Assembly: GCF_000827885.1 (NCBI RefSeq)
Contig: NZ_JTKH01000024.1
Span: 248,001 to 312,000 of the forward strand
Reading direction: 5' to 3'
DNA: 64,000 bases
DNA from: Vibrio renipiscarius
GTDB lineage: Bacteria; Pseudomonadota; Gammaproteobacteria; Enterobacterales; Vibrionaceae
The number at the start of each line of letters is the position of its first letter. The first letter of the stretch is position 1. Shown one piece after another: positions 55,150-62,730 of the stretch. The notes under the pieces are model-generated. The model saw only the letters and a list, made by a program, of their open reading frames with translations, had not been told where the DNA came from and did no database searches. Made by a program: the position numbers and the translations under genes.

Positions 55150-56850
55150 CTATTGTAGCTCTAACAAACTAGCGATTTTCTTAGAAAGATGCACTTCTCG
55201 ATTTGGAATAAGCTTCTCTGGATAGTCGTAAATTAAATAGTTTCCATCATCAGTATAAAGCGGGTTAACTGGCAAAATATTCATCTCTAAAAACTCGTCA
55301 CCATAATTATCTGAATTCCATAGCATTTTAGGATGTCTGTTACTTTTCTTCTGATTATCTTTACTAGGCAACAATTGAATATTTCCGATATTATTAATGA
55401 ACACCAGTGGATTGTCACTTTTTGAAAATATATGGTCAAGATGATATGCCGTATCTCGATCTATTCCTTTAAAATATGAACCACGGACTAAATATAGCAA
55501 TAAAGAAATTGTTGAGTTGTCTTTAGAATACTCTAAATTACTCAAAAATGACATGATATCAGACTCGTTATAAAACGCATATTTGCCGTGCTTAACACCA
55601 TCTTTTAAAAGACCAGCTAATGGAAAAGCCAAACTATCTGCGTTGCTTTCTAAAATAGTTTTCCTTGTATCTGCAATGGCTGAATCTGATTGACCACCAA
55701 ACACACCATTAATCAGTGACATAAGTAGCCAACGTCTAGCAAGCTCCAAATTTTGAGCGACATCTTTTGTTTCTGAAGTGATATCAACATTATTTTTCAT
55801 CAACCAAAGAAGAACAGGAATGACAGCATTTGTTGATTTTAGTAAGCCTGCTTTTGCAAGTCCCCAACGCTCAATAAGAGTACAGACATCAAAGATGGAT
55901 TTTCGGTAATGGATCCACTGATTTTCAAGTCTTTTAATTAAATCAGCATCTAACGATTTCAGAATATTAGATGTACTTGATGGTAAAAGGTTACCTTTCT
56001 CATCTTTTGATACACATAGGAAAATTTTCAAAATTGATTTAGTGCTGAACGGTTTTGATTTATTGAATTTTTTATTCAGTTCACTAACTAATGTTTTTAC
56101 TTCATTTTTAGCATCAATTGTATCCCATGATGTAGAAAGGTAAGCCATTATTAGATCTGTCATATCCAAGCTCTTGCCAGAAGAATTTGATACAACAAAA
56201 ATATCTACAGCATCGCCCATAGTTTCAGCTTTACACTCACCGTAGCAAAAAGCTTCATCGACCCAAATTCTAGAATAGAGATTATTAATATTTTTATGCC
56301 AGTTAAGCGTCAATGATATATTATTGATCGAAACATATTCTTCAAATAAATCTCTAGTCTTCCATTTCATGATGTCATGACATGGAATATAGTTATCTCC
56401 ATCAACACTATCAGCAATAACAAATGGAAGTTTGCTTTTATTTGATGGTTCAACATCCATGTTGAAGAACATTTTTTCACGTTCTTCTTTCTTACTCTCC
56501 CAATAACCATTTAGAGCGATATTCATAGTAGTCAATCGTTGCTGACCATCCAGAACCAAAGTGATATCTTGCCCTTCTTGTACAGGCATTTCATATAGAT
56601 GATTAGACTCAGTTTTTGCAAATGGTATTTTATACACTCGGTTTGCGCCAAGCTTTCTATCACCACTTGATTTGGTTTCCCAAAGTAATGATGTTCCAAT
56701 AGGAAAACCTTTATAGATAGAATTAAACAGCTTTATTGCGTCAGATTTTTCCCACACATAAGGACGCTGCATTGCAGGTAGAAGATAAGAGTTATCGTAT
56801 GCGGACGCACGAAGGACAGCCTGACCCAGAGACGTAGTTTTGTATGCCAT
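55150..56850 (-). CDS. DUF262/DUF1524 restriction-type protein (GmrSD-like)
   Basis: This 566-residue protein has an N-terminal DUF262 (ParB/Srx-like) region with LPAMQRPYVWEKSDAI and VLDGQQRLTT (Asp101 to Arg105), the NTP-sensing DGQQR motif of GmrS-like proteins. Near the C-terminus YHLDHIFSK and NIGNIQLLPSKDNQKK form the DUF1524 HNH-type nuclease signature. Such proteins are modification-dependent (type IV) restriction enzymes against phage DNA. It is monocistronic in the mobile island, typical of defence cargo. Confidence 0.85.
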   Translation of the reverse strand: MAYKTTSLGQAVLRASAYDNSYLLPAMQRPYVWEKSDAIKLFNSIYKGFPIGTSLLWETKSSGDRKLGANRVYKIPFAKTESNHLYEMPVQEGQDITLVLDGQQRLTTMNIALNGYWESKKEEREKMFFNMDVEPSNKSKLPFVIADSVDGDNYIPCHDIMKWKTRDLFEEYVSINNISLTLNWHKNINNLYSRIWVDEAFCYGECKAETMGDAVDIFVVSNSSGKSLDMTDLIMAYLSTSWDTIDAKNEVKTLVSELNKKFNKSKPFSTKSILKIFLCVSKDEKGNLLPSSTSNILKSLDADLIKRLENQWIHYRKSIFDVCTLIERWGLAKAGLLKSTNAVIPVLLWLMKNNVDITSETKDVAQNLELARRWLLMSLINGVFGGQSDSAIADTRKTILESNADSLAFPLAGLLKDGVKHGKYAFYNESDIMSFLSNLEYSKDNSTISLLLYLVRGSYFKGIDRDTAYHLDHIFSKSDNPLVFINNIGNIQLLPSKDNQKKSNRHPKMLWNSDNYGDEFLEMNILPVNPLYTDDGNYLIYDYPEKLIPNREVHLSKKIASLLELQ

Positions 56851-57084
56851 ATTAATTATTTAAATAAATCTTAGGTATTTAATTAGACGCGCATTTTATA
56901 TTAACACCATTATATTTTGATATATTTATTTTCGAATTTATTGGAAATATCAATTTAATTGCGTGATATTTGAACACTTCCAGTGAATACATATTTATAT
57001 AGAGTTATGTGACACCCACTACCCATAGAGCGCCCGCAATTTATGCAATAAGCCACACCGCACAATAATCGCAACTGTAGTGAA

Positions 57085-57342
57085 CTACCAATCCAACTTA
57101 GAAATTTCGTGCTTGTAGTTCTCTCCCTTAGCCAGCATCGGCAGAAGGTGAAGTTCTAATTGATAGACTCTAGCCAGACGTAGCAGGGTTTCGATGGTGC
57201 AAGATGCTGGGTCATTTTCGATTTTAGATATCGTTGCTTGCCTTAGTCCGCTTAACTCTGAAGCCTGCTTTTGTGTCAATCCACTGTTTTGTCTCGCTTC
57301 TCGCATCCAGTTTGCTAACGCTGATGGATCACTAACGTACAT
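57085..57342 (-). CDS. XRE-family regulator, HipB-like, orphan
   Basis: This 85-residue protein starts at ATG 57342 (MYVSDPSALANWM), which has GGAAGAG upstream; an ATG at 57405 sits in the loop of a palindrome and is unlikely. An HTH of the XRE/HipB type follows (LTQKQASELSGLRQATISKIENDP). No HipA or other toxin gene follows within 230 bp, so it is an orphan, possibly repressing itself or the recombinase next to it. Confidence 0.8.
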   Translation of the reverse strand: MYVSDPSALANWMREARQNSGLTQKQASELSGLRQATISKIENDPASCTIETLLRLARVYQLELHLLPMLAKGENYKHEISKLDW

Positions 57343-57378
57343 CTTCTCTCTTCCTTTTACCCAGTAATTCAAATCCTC

Positions 57379-57425
57379 ATATACTCTCCAGCGTATATTT
57401 TCCATTTATACGCTAGAGAGTATAT
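57379..57425. promoter_or_regulatory. 19-bp-arm palindrome between recombinase and XRE gene
   Basis: atatactctccagcgtata (57379-57397) and tatacgctagagagtatat (57407-57425) pair at 18 of 19 positions around a 9-bp centre. It covers the likely promoter of the XRE gene and could be its operator. It also lies 9 bp past the recombinase stop and could end that transcript. Confidence 0.65.
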
Positions 57426-57433
57426 TTCAGCGA

Positions 57434-58048
57434 TCAGTGTTGAGCAGACAGGTACTTATAGTAAGTTGCTCTACCTACGCCTTGCGCTTTACATGCAGCA
57501 CTGACGGTTTCACCGTCAGATACAAGCAAATGCACCGTTCGGCACTTTTGTGCGGTCTCTGCGTTAACAGGTCGTCCTTTATAACGCCCTTCCCTCTTTG
57601 CTTTCGCAATACCTTGCTGAGCACGCTTCTGGCGCGTTTCGTAATCATCACGAGCCATAGCTGCACCGAGATCCAACATGAAGTTTGTTAACGCTTGCTG
57701 AATTGCCGAGACTGACACGTCAGCATTGGAGAGAGATTGGTGGGTCATAGGCTGGTCGAGAACAACAATAGATATCCCTTTAGCCTTAATCCGCCCTTTC
57801 AGCGTTTCCCAAACTTGGAATGGCAAGCGTGTTAATCTGTCCATTTTTTCAATCAATAGAACATCACCATCTTCAGAGTCTTCAATCAACCGATCTAATT
57901 CAGGACGTTCGGCTGCTGTACCAGAGATGTTCTCTTGATAGAAAGAAGCAATCTGTAGATTTTTGGATTTAACGAATTCTCGTAACTCTTGCTTAGCACG
58001 AGAGGAGTCCTGCTCATTGGTCGAGGCTCTTAAATAAGCTCTTATCAT
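57434..58048 (-). CDS. Serine recombinase (resolvase/invertase family)
   Basis: This 204-residue recombinase has the nucleophile Ser9 in YLRASTNEQDSSRAKQ, the RLxR-type core (KMDRLTR) and a C-terminal helix-turn-helix with ...GRPVNAETAQKC...GVGRATYYKYL. Members resolve or invert DNA segments. It is upstream of the XRE gene and downstream of a repeat pair at 58075-58118 that may be its site. Its target segment is not evident in the window. Confidence 0.92.
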   Translation of the reverse strand: MIRAYLRASTNEQDSSRAKQELREFVKSKNLQIASFYQENISGTAAERPELDRLIEDSEDGDVLLIEKMDRLTRLPFQVWETLKGRIKAKGISIVVLDQPMTHQSLSNADVSVSAIQQALTNFMLDLGAAMARDDYETRQKRAQQGIAKAKREGRYKGRPVNAETAQKCRTVHLLVSDGETVSAACKAQGVGRATYYKYLSAQH

Positions 58049-58074
58049 TTTGTATTTCCCTAAAATAGCGTTTT

Positions 58075-58118
58075 GTCTACTTTAAACCGTCTACGAAATA
58101 GTGTCTATTTTAAACTGT
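58075..58118. repeat. Pair of 16-bp direct repeats upstream of the recombinase
   Basis: gtctactttaaaccgt (58075) and gtctattttaaactgt (58103) are direct repeats at 28-bp spacing, 27 bp before the recombinase start. They may be recombinase sub-sites or an operator. Confidence 0.5.
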
Positions 58119-58145
58119 TTTTTAAATGGGGATTTGTGAGGAGTG

Positions 58146-58181
58146 ACCTGTCTCTTTTAGGTATGGTTAAAAAAGACAGGT
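58146..58181. terminator. Stem-loop after the relaxase gene
   Basis: ACCTGTCT pairs with AGACAGGT around a 20-nt loop, a few bases past the relaxase stop. The T-rich loop makes termination uncertain. Confidence 0.4.
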
Positions 58182-58186
58182 TTTAG

Positions 58187-59743
58187 TTATGAAAGTTCGT
58201 TCTCTGAAATGGAAGCTCGAAAGACTTTCTCCGCTTTCTCACTGGTCATTAGAGATTGAGCAGAAAGTGCTAGTGGCTGCAAAAAACCTGGTAGGTTTTC
58301 ATTGAGGTTGTCGAGAAACATACTGGTGAACTTTTCAACCAATGCAGGTCTCTTGTTTGCTTTCATCACTAGCCGCATAAAACTAGCTTCAACCAACGCC
58401 ACTATCGTTGTTTTAACTTTCGCAGTGACCTCTGCCAACTGACTCCTCATGAGTACCAGAGCAGCTTTAACTTGCGTAAGCTCCTGAGCTTTGGCGTTGA
58501 TTTCGGTATCCAAGAAAGAGAGCTTGTCGTTTCTCTGTTTTGTCTCAATATCAAATCGAACCAACTCTTCAGCATGTTTCATTTGCACCATGAGTAACGC
58601 ATCTTGCTTCTTCGCTAATTGATTCTCTGTCGCAGACAGTAATTGCTGAATCTTAGCTAACGCCTTTCGTTCGTTTGCGACTTCTTCTTTAACCATACTC
58701 TCAAGGTTAAAGCTGCGTTGTGCCTTGGGCAGCGTCGATTGAATATTCATGGCTCTACGCTGCTGTGAACGTCGCTCAACTTCAGGGCAAAATTCTGCCG
58801 ATATACCGAGGCTATTCAGATAGCGAGCATTCACAAACGAATAAAACATCCTATCAAATTCAAATTGAGAGTTAGATACCTGCCAGCCTTGTAGCTTTCC
58901 GTCAAAAGGCAGTAACTCAGTCCTATGTACAGGGCCGAACGAACGTTGAAATTTCGCTGTTTCTATACGCTGCTGTTTTAGTAAATCACGTTTCTTGGTT
59001 TGTTCATTTAGCGTAGAGACGTACACATGACAATGAGCACCAGTATTCGTATTAAGTAACCTTTCGTCATGATGACTTAAGACTAGGGGTACATCATAGT
59101 CGGGAAAATATTCCTCATAGAACGCCGTTACCATGTCGGAGTATTGTTCCAACGCAATAACACCCGTATCAATTTTCCATCGATGTGGAATTTTGAAAAC
59201 GACCTCTTGTAGATACGCCTGATTCGATCTTGGTTCAGATCCACATAGCTCATTATGTAAATCAAAATACTCAGTGAGCATTTTCATTCGCTGTTTGTGC
59301 CTCGCCATTGGCGGCGGATTTTCATTTAGGCTTCTCCACCAGCTTGGTGGAATAGCATCGCCATTGCTTACATTGAGCCATCGCTGCATTAAATCAGCGG
59401 CACGGTTATTTGCTCGCTTTCTTTCTGATGCTATCGATTCCTTTAGTTTACGTTTCGATTCAGCTCTTTTCTTTAGCTTTACTTCGCGGTTTGCTACACG
59501 AGGTTCAGGCAAAAGGTTTATCAAAATGTCTTTTCTTTCCTCAAGATTGAGTTGCTCCAATTGTTCTGTCTTGCCGTAACGTGTAATAAGATTATGATGA
59601 GCAAACTGGCTACGCCATTCGAGCGTTTTCACTTGCTGAAAAGGGATACGCAAAGAGTGTGCAAGTGAGTTATTTAACGCTTTTCTATCTGCTTGGCTAT
59701 ACGTAAAATTAGCGACACTAAAAAACAAATGAATGCTGTTCAT
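58187..59743 (-). CDS. MobM/Pre-like relaxase (mobilization protein)
   Basis: This 518-residue protein starts at ATG 59743 (MNSIHLFFSV) with AAGGAG 7 nt upstream. The middle contains VVFKIPHRWKID, then LSHHDERLLNTNTGAHCHVYV, the histidine-rich metal site and HxDE layout of Pre/Mob-type relaxases. A long coiled-coil region with heptads follows (about 370-470). Relaxases nick an origin of transfer and lead DNA into a recipient when a conjugation machine is available. No transfer-channel genes are in the window, so the element would be mobilizable only. Confidence 0.72.
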   Translation of the reverse strand: MNSIHLFFSVANFTYSQADRKALNNSLAHSLRIPFQQVKTLEWRSQFAHHNLITRYGKTEQLEQLNLEERKDILINLLPEPRVANREVKLKKRAESKRKLKESIASERKRANNRAADLMQRWLNVSNGDAIPPSWWRSLNENPPPMARHKQRMKMLTEYFDLHNELCGSEPRSNQAYLQEVVFKIPHRWKIDTGVIALEQYSDMVTAFYEEYFPDYDVPLVLSHHDERLLNTNTGAHCHVYVSTLNEQTKKRDLLKQQRIETAKFQRSFGPVHRTELLPFDGKLQGWQVSNSQFEFDRMFYSFVNARYLNSLGISAEFCPEVERRSQQRRAMNIQSTLPKAQRSFNLESMVKEEVANERKALAKIQQLLSATENQLAKKQDALLMVQMKHAEELVRFDIETKQRNDKLSFLDTEINAKAQELTQVKAALVLMRSQLAEVTAKVKTTIVALVEASFMRLVMKANKRPALVEKFTSMFLDNLNENLPGFLQPLALSAQSLMTSEKAEKVFRASISENELS

Positions 59744-59849
59744 AGCGACTCCTTGTAACGCATATCCTTCGCTCGATTCCGAATTCACCATTGTTGATAA
59801 ACAGGTCTTCAATGTATGGGCCTTTTGAGTAATTAGAGCTGTTCATCAT
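59718..59849 (-). CDS. Possible 43-residue ORF bridging integrase and relaxase
   Basis: Its ATG overlaps the integrase stop (GCATGATG) and its end runs 26 bp into the relaxase gene: MMNSSNYSKGPYIEDL... to ...SFVF. The overlaps suggest translational coupling; no family is recognised. Confidence 0.35.
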   Translation of the reverse strand: MMNSSNYSKGPYIEDLFINNGEFGIERRICVTRSRYEQHSFVF

Positions 59850-60913
59850 GCAACCTTCTCAAACGAGCTAGCGTTCGTTGCGCTGTTGGTTTTCTTATTA
59901 AAATGCAGATCTAATATCTTTGTTTGATCGGTTCCATCTTCGACGATCCATTCAGCGTAAATCTTATCAACCATTTCGGTATCAGCGTGCCCCATCGTCT
60001 TCGCTAACCAATCTTTGTTCACTCCTGCTGTCAGAGCATGGCTGGCAAACGTATGGCGCATTTGCGATATGCCACGAGCCTCGATAGATTCACAATATGT
60101 TTTCAGATGTAATTTATCTGCTTGCTTCATGAATCTTGTCCAAAATTTCTGAGTGTAAGTCTTTACATCCTTGAAGTGGTTTCCGTTCTGATCCGTAAAT
60201 AGAAAAACACCATTCTCTTTTTTACGGCTCTTCCCATCTCTTCCCTTACGTTCAATAGTAACCAGCTTGTTAGCCTCGGCGTTGCTAAGCTGCTTACGAA
60301 GAATAACGCCTAATTTTTCATTGATCTGAATCTTTCGTTCTGACCCCTTAGTCTTAGTACACTTAAACTCCTCCAAAACCATCGCATTTTGCACCCGTAG
60401 AATATTACTCTTTAGATCCACATCCGATACCCTTAGCGCAATCGCCTCTGAGGGACGGCATCCGCTATACGCCATCGTTAATGCGAGCAATTTCCCGTCT
60501 TCAAATTGAGCTTGAGTATTCTCTATGGTTCTTAGCTCTTGCAGTGTGAATGGGCGAGCTGAATCATACTCACTGATTACCTTATTCCTGATGCCTGTCA
60601 TCGGCGATTTAGGCATATTTCCGTTATTTACGGCAATATTAAATACCGCTCTGAGCAAACGAAAATACTCATTGATCGTTTTATTTACATACTGTTTTTC
60701 ATCTTCAACATAAGCGATCCACTCAATGATATCGACATGATTTATCTCCGCGATATCGTACTCACCGAAGTATCCGTTTAGCTGGTTCAGTTTTGAATTA
60801 TCGGCATTTCTTGTCGATTTTTGATGGGAGTTTCGAACACTCAATTTGAATAGATCAACAAAGTCGGAGAACGTGATTAAACGTCGTTTTGATTTTAGTT
60901 TTTGATTTAACAC
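59846..60913 (-). CDS. Tyrosine recombinase/integrase of the island
   Basis: This 355-residue site-specific recombinase has a core-binding domain (about 15-110), box-I Arg153 (GCRPSEA), a basic beta-hairpin, Arg286 in QMRHTFASH, His309 (GH) and the nucleophile Tyr319 (KIYAEW). The first position of the HxxR box is Ser283 rather than His or Tyr, an unusual change to check. It is first in the operon with the relaxase, which supports one mobilizable element. The 21-bp array lies 300 bp upstream. Confidence 0.9.
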   Translation of the reverse strand: MLNQKLKSKRRLITFSDFVDLFKLSVRNSHQKSTRNADNSKLNQLNGYFGEYDIAEINHVDIIEWIAYVEDEKQYVNKTINEYFRLLRAVFNIAVNNGNMPKSPMTGIRNKVISEYDSARPFTLQELRTIENTQAQFEDGKLLALTMAYSGCRPSEAIALRVSDVDLKSNILRVQNAMVLEEFKCTKTKGSERKIQINEKLGVILRKQLSNAEANKLVTIERKGRDGKSRKKENGVFLFTDQNGNHFKDVKTYTQKFWTRFMKQADKLHLKTYCESIEARGISQMRHTFASHALTAGVNKDWLAKTMGHADTEMVDKIYAEWIVEDGTDQTKILDLHFNKKTNSATNASSFEKVA

Positions 60914-61217
60914 GGATTGATTCTCGTTAGTGGTTTTGAGAGCACACTAGCTAGCGAAAACCCTCATGTAAACCAGAAAAACTCACGAAAATCAGGCAGT
61001 TGAAAAAAGCCTATAATTTATCAAACGGATCCGTACTTAGAACTTTTTAGTGCGTATCTAGTGGTTGTTATAACCAATTTTTAGAAACTTCAAATTTGCA
61101 TATATAAATGAAATGTTTAGATAAACCTAGCCAGTTAGCACAAGCAACTAGAGCTTTTTAATTAACATTCGCGAGTTAATATCGAAATTAAAAACCATCA
61201 CAGGTGCATGTCTAAAC
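60914..61217. other. AT-rich region upstream of the integrase
   Basis: The integrase promoter should be here. I see no gene and no repeat comparable to the array that follows. Confidence 0.35.
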
Positions 61218-61321
61218 TGGCACTCAATGTGCCAAGAATGTCAGATGATGTGTCAACGTTGGCAGTTAATGTGCCAAAGTTGGCAGAAGAACTGCCAACA
61301 CAAACAATAGTGATGCAGTAG
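61208..61321 (+). CDS. Possible 37-residue heptad-repeat peptide over the 21-bp array
   Basis: An ATG at 61208 opens a frame to TAG at 61321 encoding four seven-residue repeats of the type L-A-x-N-V-P-x. The ribosome site is weak (AGG). It may be an accident of an array whose period is a multiple of three. Confidence 0.2.
   Translation: MSKLALNVPRMSDDVSTLAVNVPKLAEELPTQTIVMQ
61218..61297. repeat. Four palindromic 17-bp units at exact 21-bp spacing
   Basis: TGGCACTCAATGTGCCA, TGTCAGATGATGTGTCA, TGGCAGTTAATGTGCCA and TGGCAGAAGAACTGCCA are separated by 4-bp spacers each. Three are TGGCA-N7-TGCCA palindromes and the second is a TGTCA variant. The 21-bp period puts the units on one helix face, which is typical of operator or arm-site arrays that bind a dimer cooperatively. 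It sits about 300 bp upstream of the integrase and the same distance before the P-loop gene. Confidence 0.85.
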
Positions 61322-61589
61322 CATGCAACTCGACGCGCTCTTGTTGTTTCTGATTAGATATAGATTACGACCAGGGTAATGAATAAATCATTGAAAACTA
61401 AGGATATTTAGCAAAAAATAACTCTTGACCTAGATTTATTGCTCATATAGATTCCTCATCAAATGCAGTCGAATTATCTGATCTAACATAGATGAATTGA
61501 CCAATTAATAAACAATAAAAAACAATTTCACTTCGTAATGAAGGTGTAAGGAGAGTGCATATTAATTAATACTTAAAAAGGAATACCTT

Positions 61590-61979
61590 GTGAAAAAACA
61601 AACGTTAACTATTCTCCCTGGCCTCCCTGCCATAGGAAAAGAAGCATATGCATCAAACAGGGATGCAGTTCTAATCGAAGCTGAGCAATTCAACCCTCGC
61701 CTTATCAGATACGCACATGCATGGTGCCAGCTAAAAACCAAACGAAATTTAGCCTTAGGTCGAAATGTTGTTCTAATTAGTAGATTTATTAAACTTGGGG
61801 AAATTGAGTTCTATCAGAAACTTACTGACAGGATGGGCATTGAGTTAGAAGTCGATGTTGGGGTAATTGAACTAAGTGCCCAGGCTCAGAATCTTCATGG
61901 TGTACCACCAGCCACAATCCAAAGAATAGCAGGTCAATTTAGGCACTACCGATCTGCAACTCAGAATCAGGAGGCTTGA
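61590..61979 (+). CDS. Degenerate P-loop kinase-like protein
   Basis: This 129-residue protein starts with GTG at 61590, with AAAGGAA upstream. It follows the layout of polynucleotide-kinase-like P-loop proteins: LTILPGLPAIGKEAYA where GLPGSGKST is normal, ALGRNVVLISRFIKLGEIEFYQKL where NVVVDNT is normal, and a NLHGVPPATIQRI end. The Walker A has lost its second and third Gly and the Ser/Thr, so ATP use is doubtful. It may be a phage- or plasmid-type nucleotide-binding relic turned to another role. It is coupled to the next gene. Confidence 0.6.
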   Translation: MKKQTLTILPGLPAIGKEAYASNRDAVLIEAEQFNPRLIRYAHAWCQLKTKRNLALGRNVVLISRFIKLGEIEFYQKLTDRMGIELEVDVGVIELSAQAQNLHGVPPATIQRIAGQFRHYRSATQNQEA

Positions 61980-61980
61980 A

Positions 61981-62361
61981 ATGAATATCATGAAAATTAA
62001 GGGGTTAATCGAAGCCCTTGAGCTAGCCCAAGTTCGAGCATCGGTACGAACCATGACTCCTGAAGAGGTCTATAGCAAACTTAAAGACCTTCAAACTAGG
62101 CTCGATGAAATCCTATACAAGAAAGACCAAGTGGGTCTCAAGGTTTGCGTAACCGTCTACACCAAAGTTGCTGCTAGTTATCAAGGCGCTCCTCAATCGA
62201 CGTTTGTGCAACTGGAACGTGGAAAGAGCAATTGGAAGTTACTGAATGTCTATCGTGATAACGGTATTCCTACCGACCTTAGAGTACACAACTTGGCAGA
62301 CTACAAAATCCAAGTTACTGATAAGCTTCACAACAGCATGCAGCGAATCATAACGGACTAG
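61981..62361 (+). CDS. Unknown protein paired with the P-loop-like gene
   Basis: This 126-residue protein starts right after the previous stop. The first half (about 1-47) is helical with ALELAQVRASVRTMTPEEVYSKLKDLQTRL, the second half strand-rich (GLKVCVTVYTKVAASYQGAP). I recognise no family. Close coupling suggests it works with the P-loop-like protein. Confidence 0.6.
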   Translation: MNIMKIKGLIEALELAQVRASVRTMTPEEVYSKLKDLQTRLDEILYKKDQVGLKVCVTVYTKVAASYQGAPQSTFVQLERGKSNWKLLNVYRDNGIPTDLRVHNLADYKIQVTDKLHNSMQRIITD

Positions 62362-62388
62362 ATCGAACCCAACACTAGCCTATTCATA

Positions 62389-62416
62389 CGTGCCAGCATA
62401 TAGCTTGGCACGTTGT
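62389..62416 (+). terminator. Stem-loop after the two-gene unit
   Basis: CGTGCCA pairs with TGGCACG around GCATATAGCT, followed by TTGTTGTTT, 28 bp past the last stop. Confidence 0.65.
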
Positions 62417-62730
62417 TGTTTACGGCTCAGAAAGCAATCATTCAGTGGATATCTGACTTCTCATATTCACTGAATCTCTTTTGGATAATTGTGTGTCAGG
62501 GACTTTGCTAATTTAGTGATCTATGGATTAATAAACGTATAGGGGATGTTGATAAGCAAAAGGTGAGACGCGATCTCATTACTTTGTTATTAAACTGATT
62601 AAATAGAAGAGAGTTAGTGACTCTTCCAACTAGACAATTAATTAATCATATCAAGTATCGAAAAGTCACTTTTTAGAAGTTTTTGATTGAAAAAATGGAT
62701 CAAAGTCTAAAGAATCAAACCTCTTTCCTT
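62417..62730. other. Intergenic region, nothing recognised
   Basis: These 314 AT-rich base pairs lie between convergent units. No gene, RNA or repeat is evident. Confidence 0.35.

Noticed and set aside
57343..57405. Upstream start of the XRE protein
   Set aside because: The ATG is in the loop of the palindrome and lacks a ribosome site, while the ATG at 57342 has GGAAGAG.
61218..61297. CRISPR array or attC sites
   Set aside because: The units are 17 bp with 4-bp spacers, too short for either; the palindromes fit protein binding sites instead.
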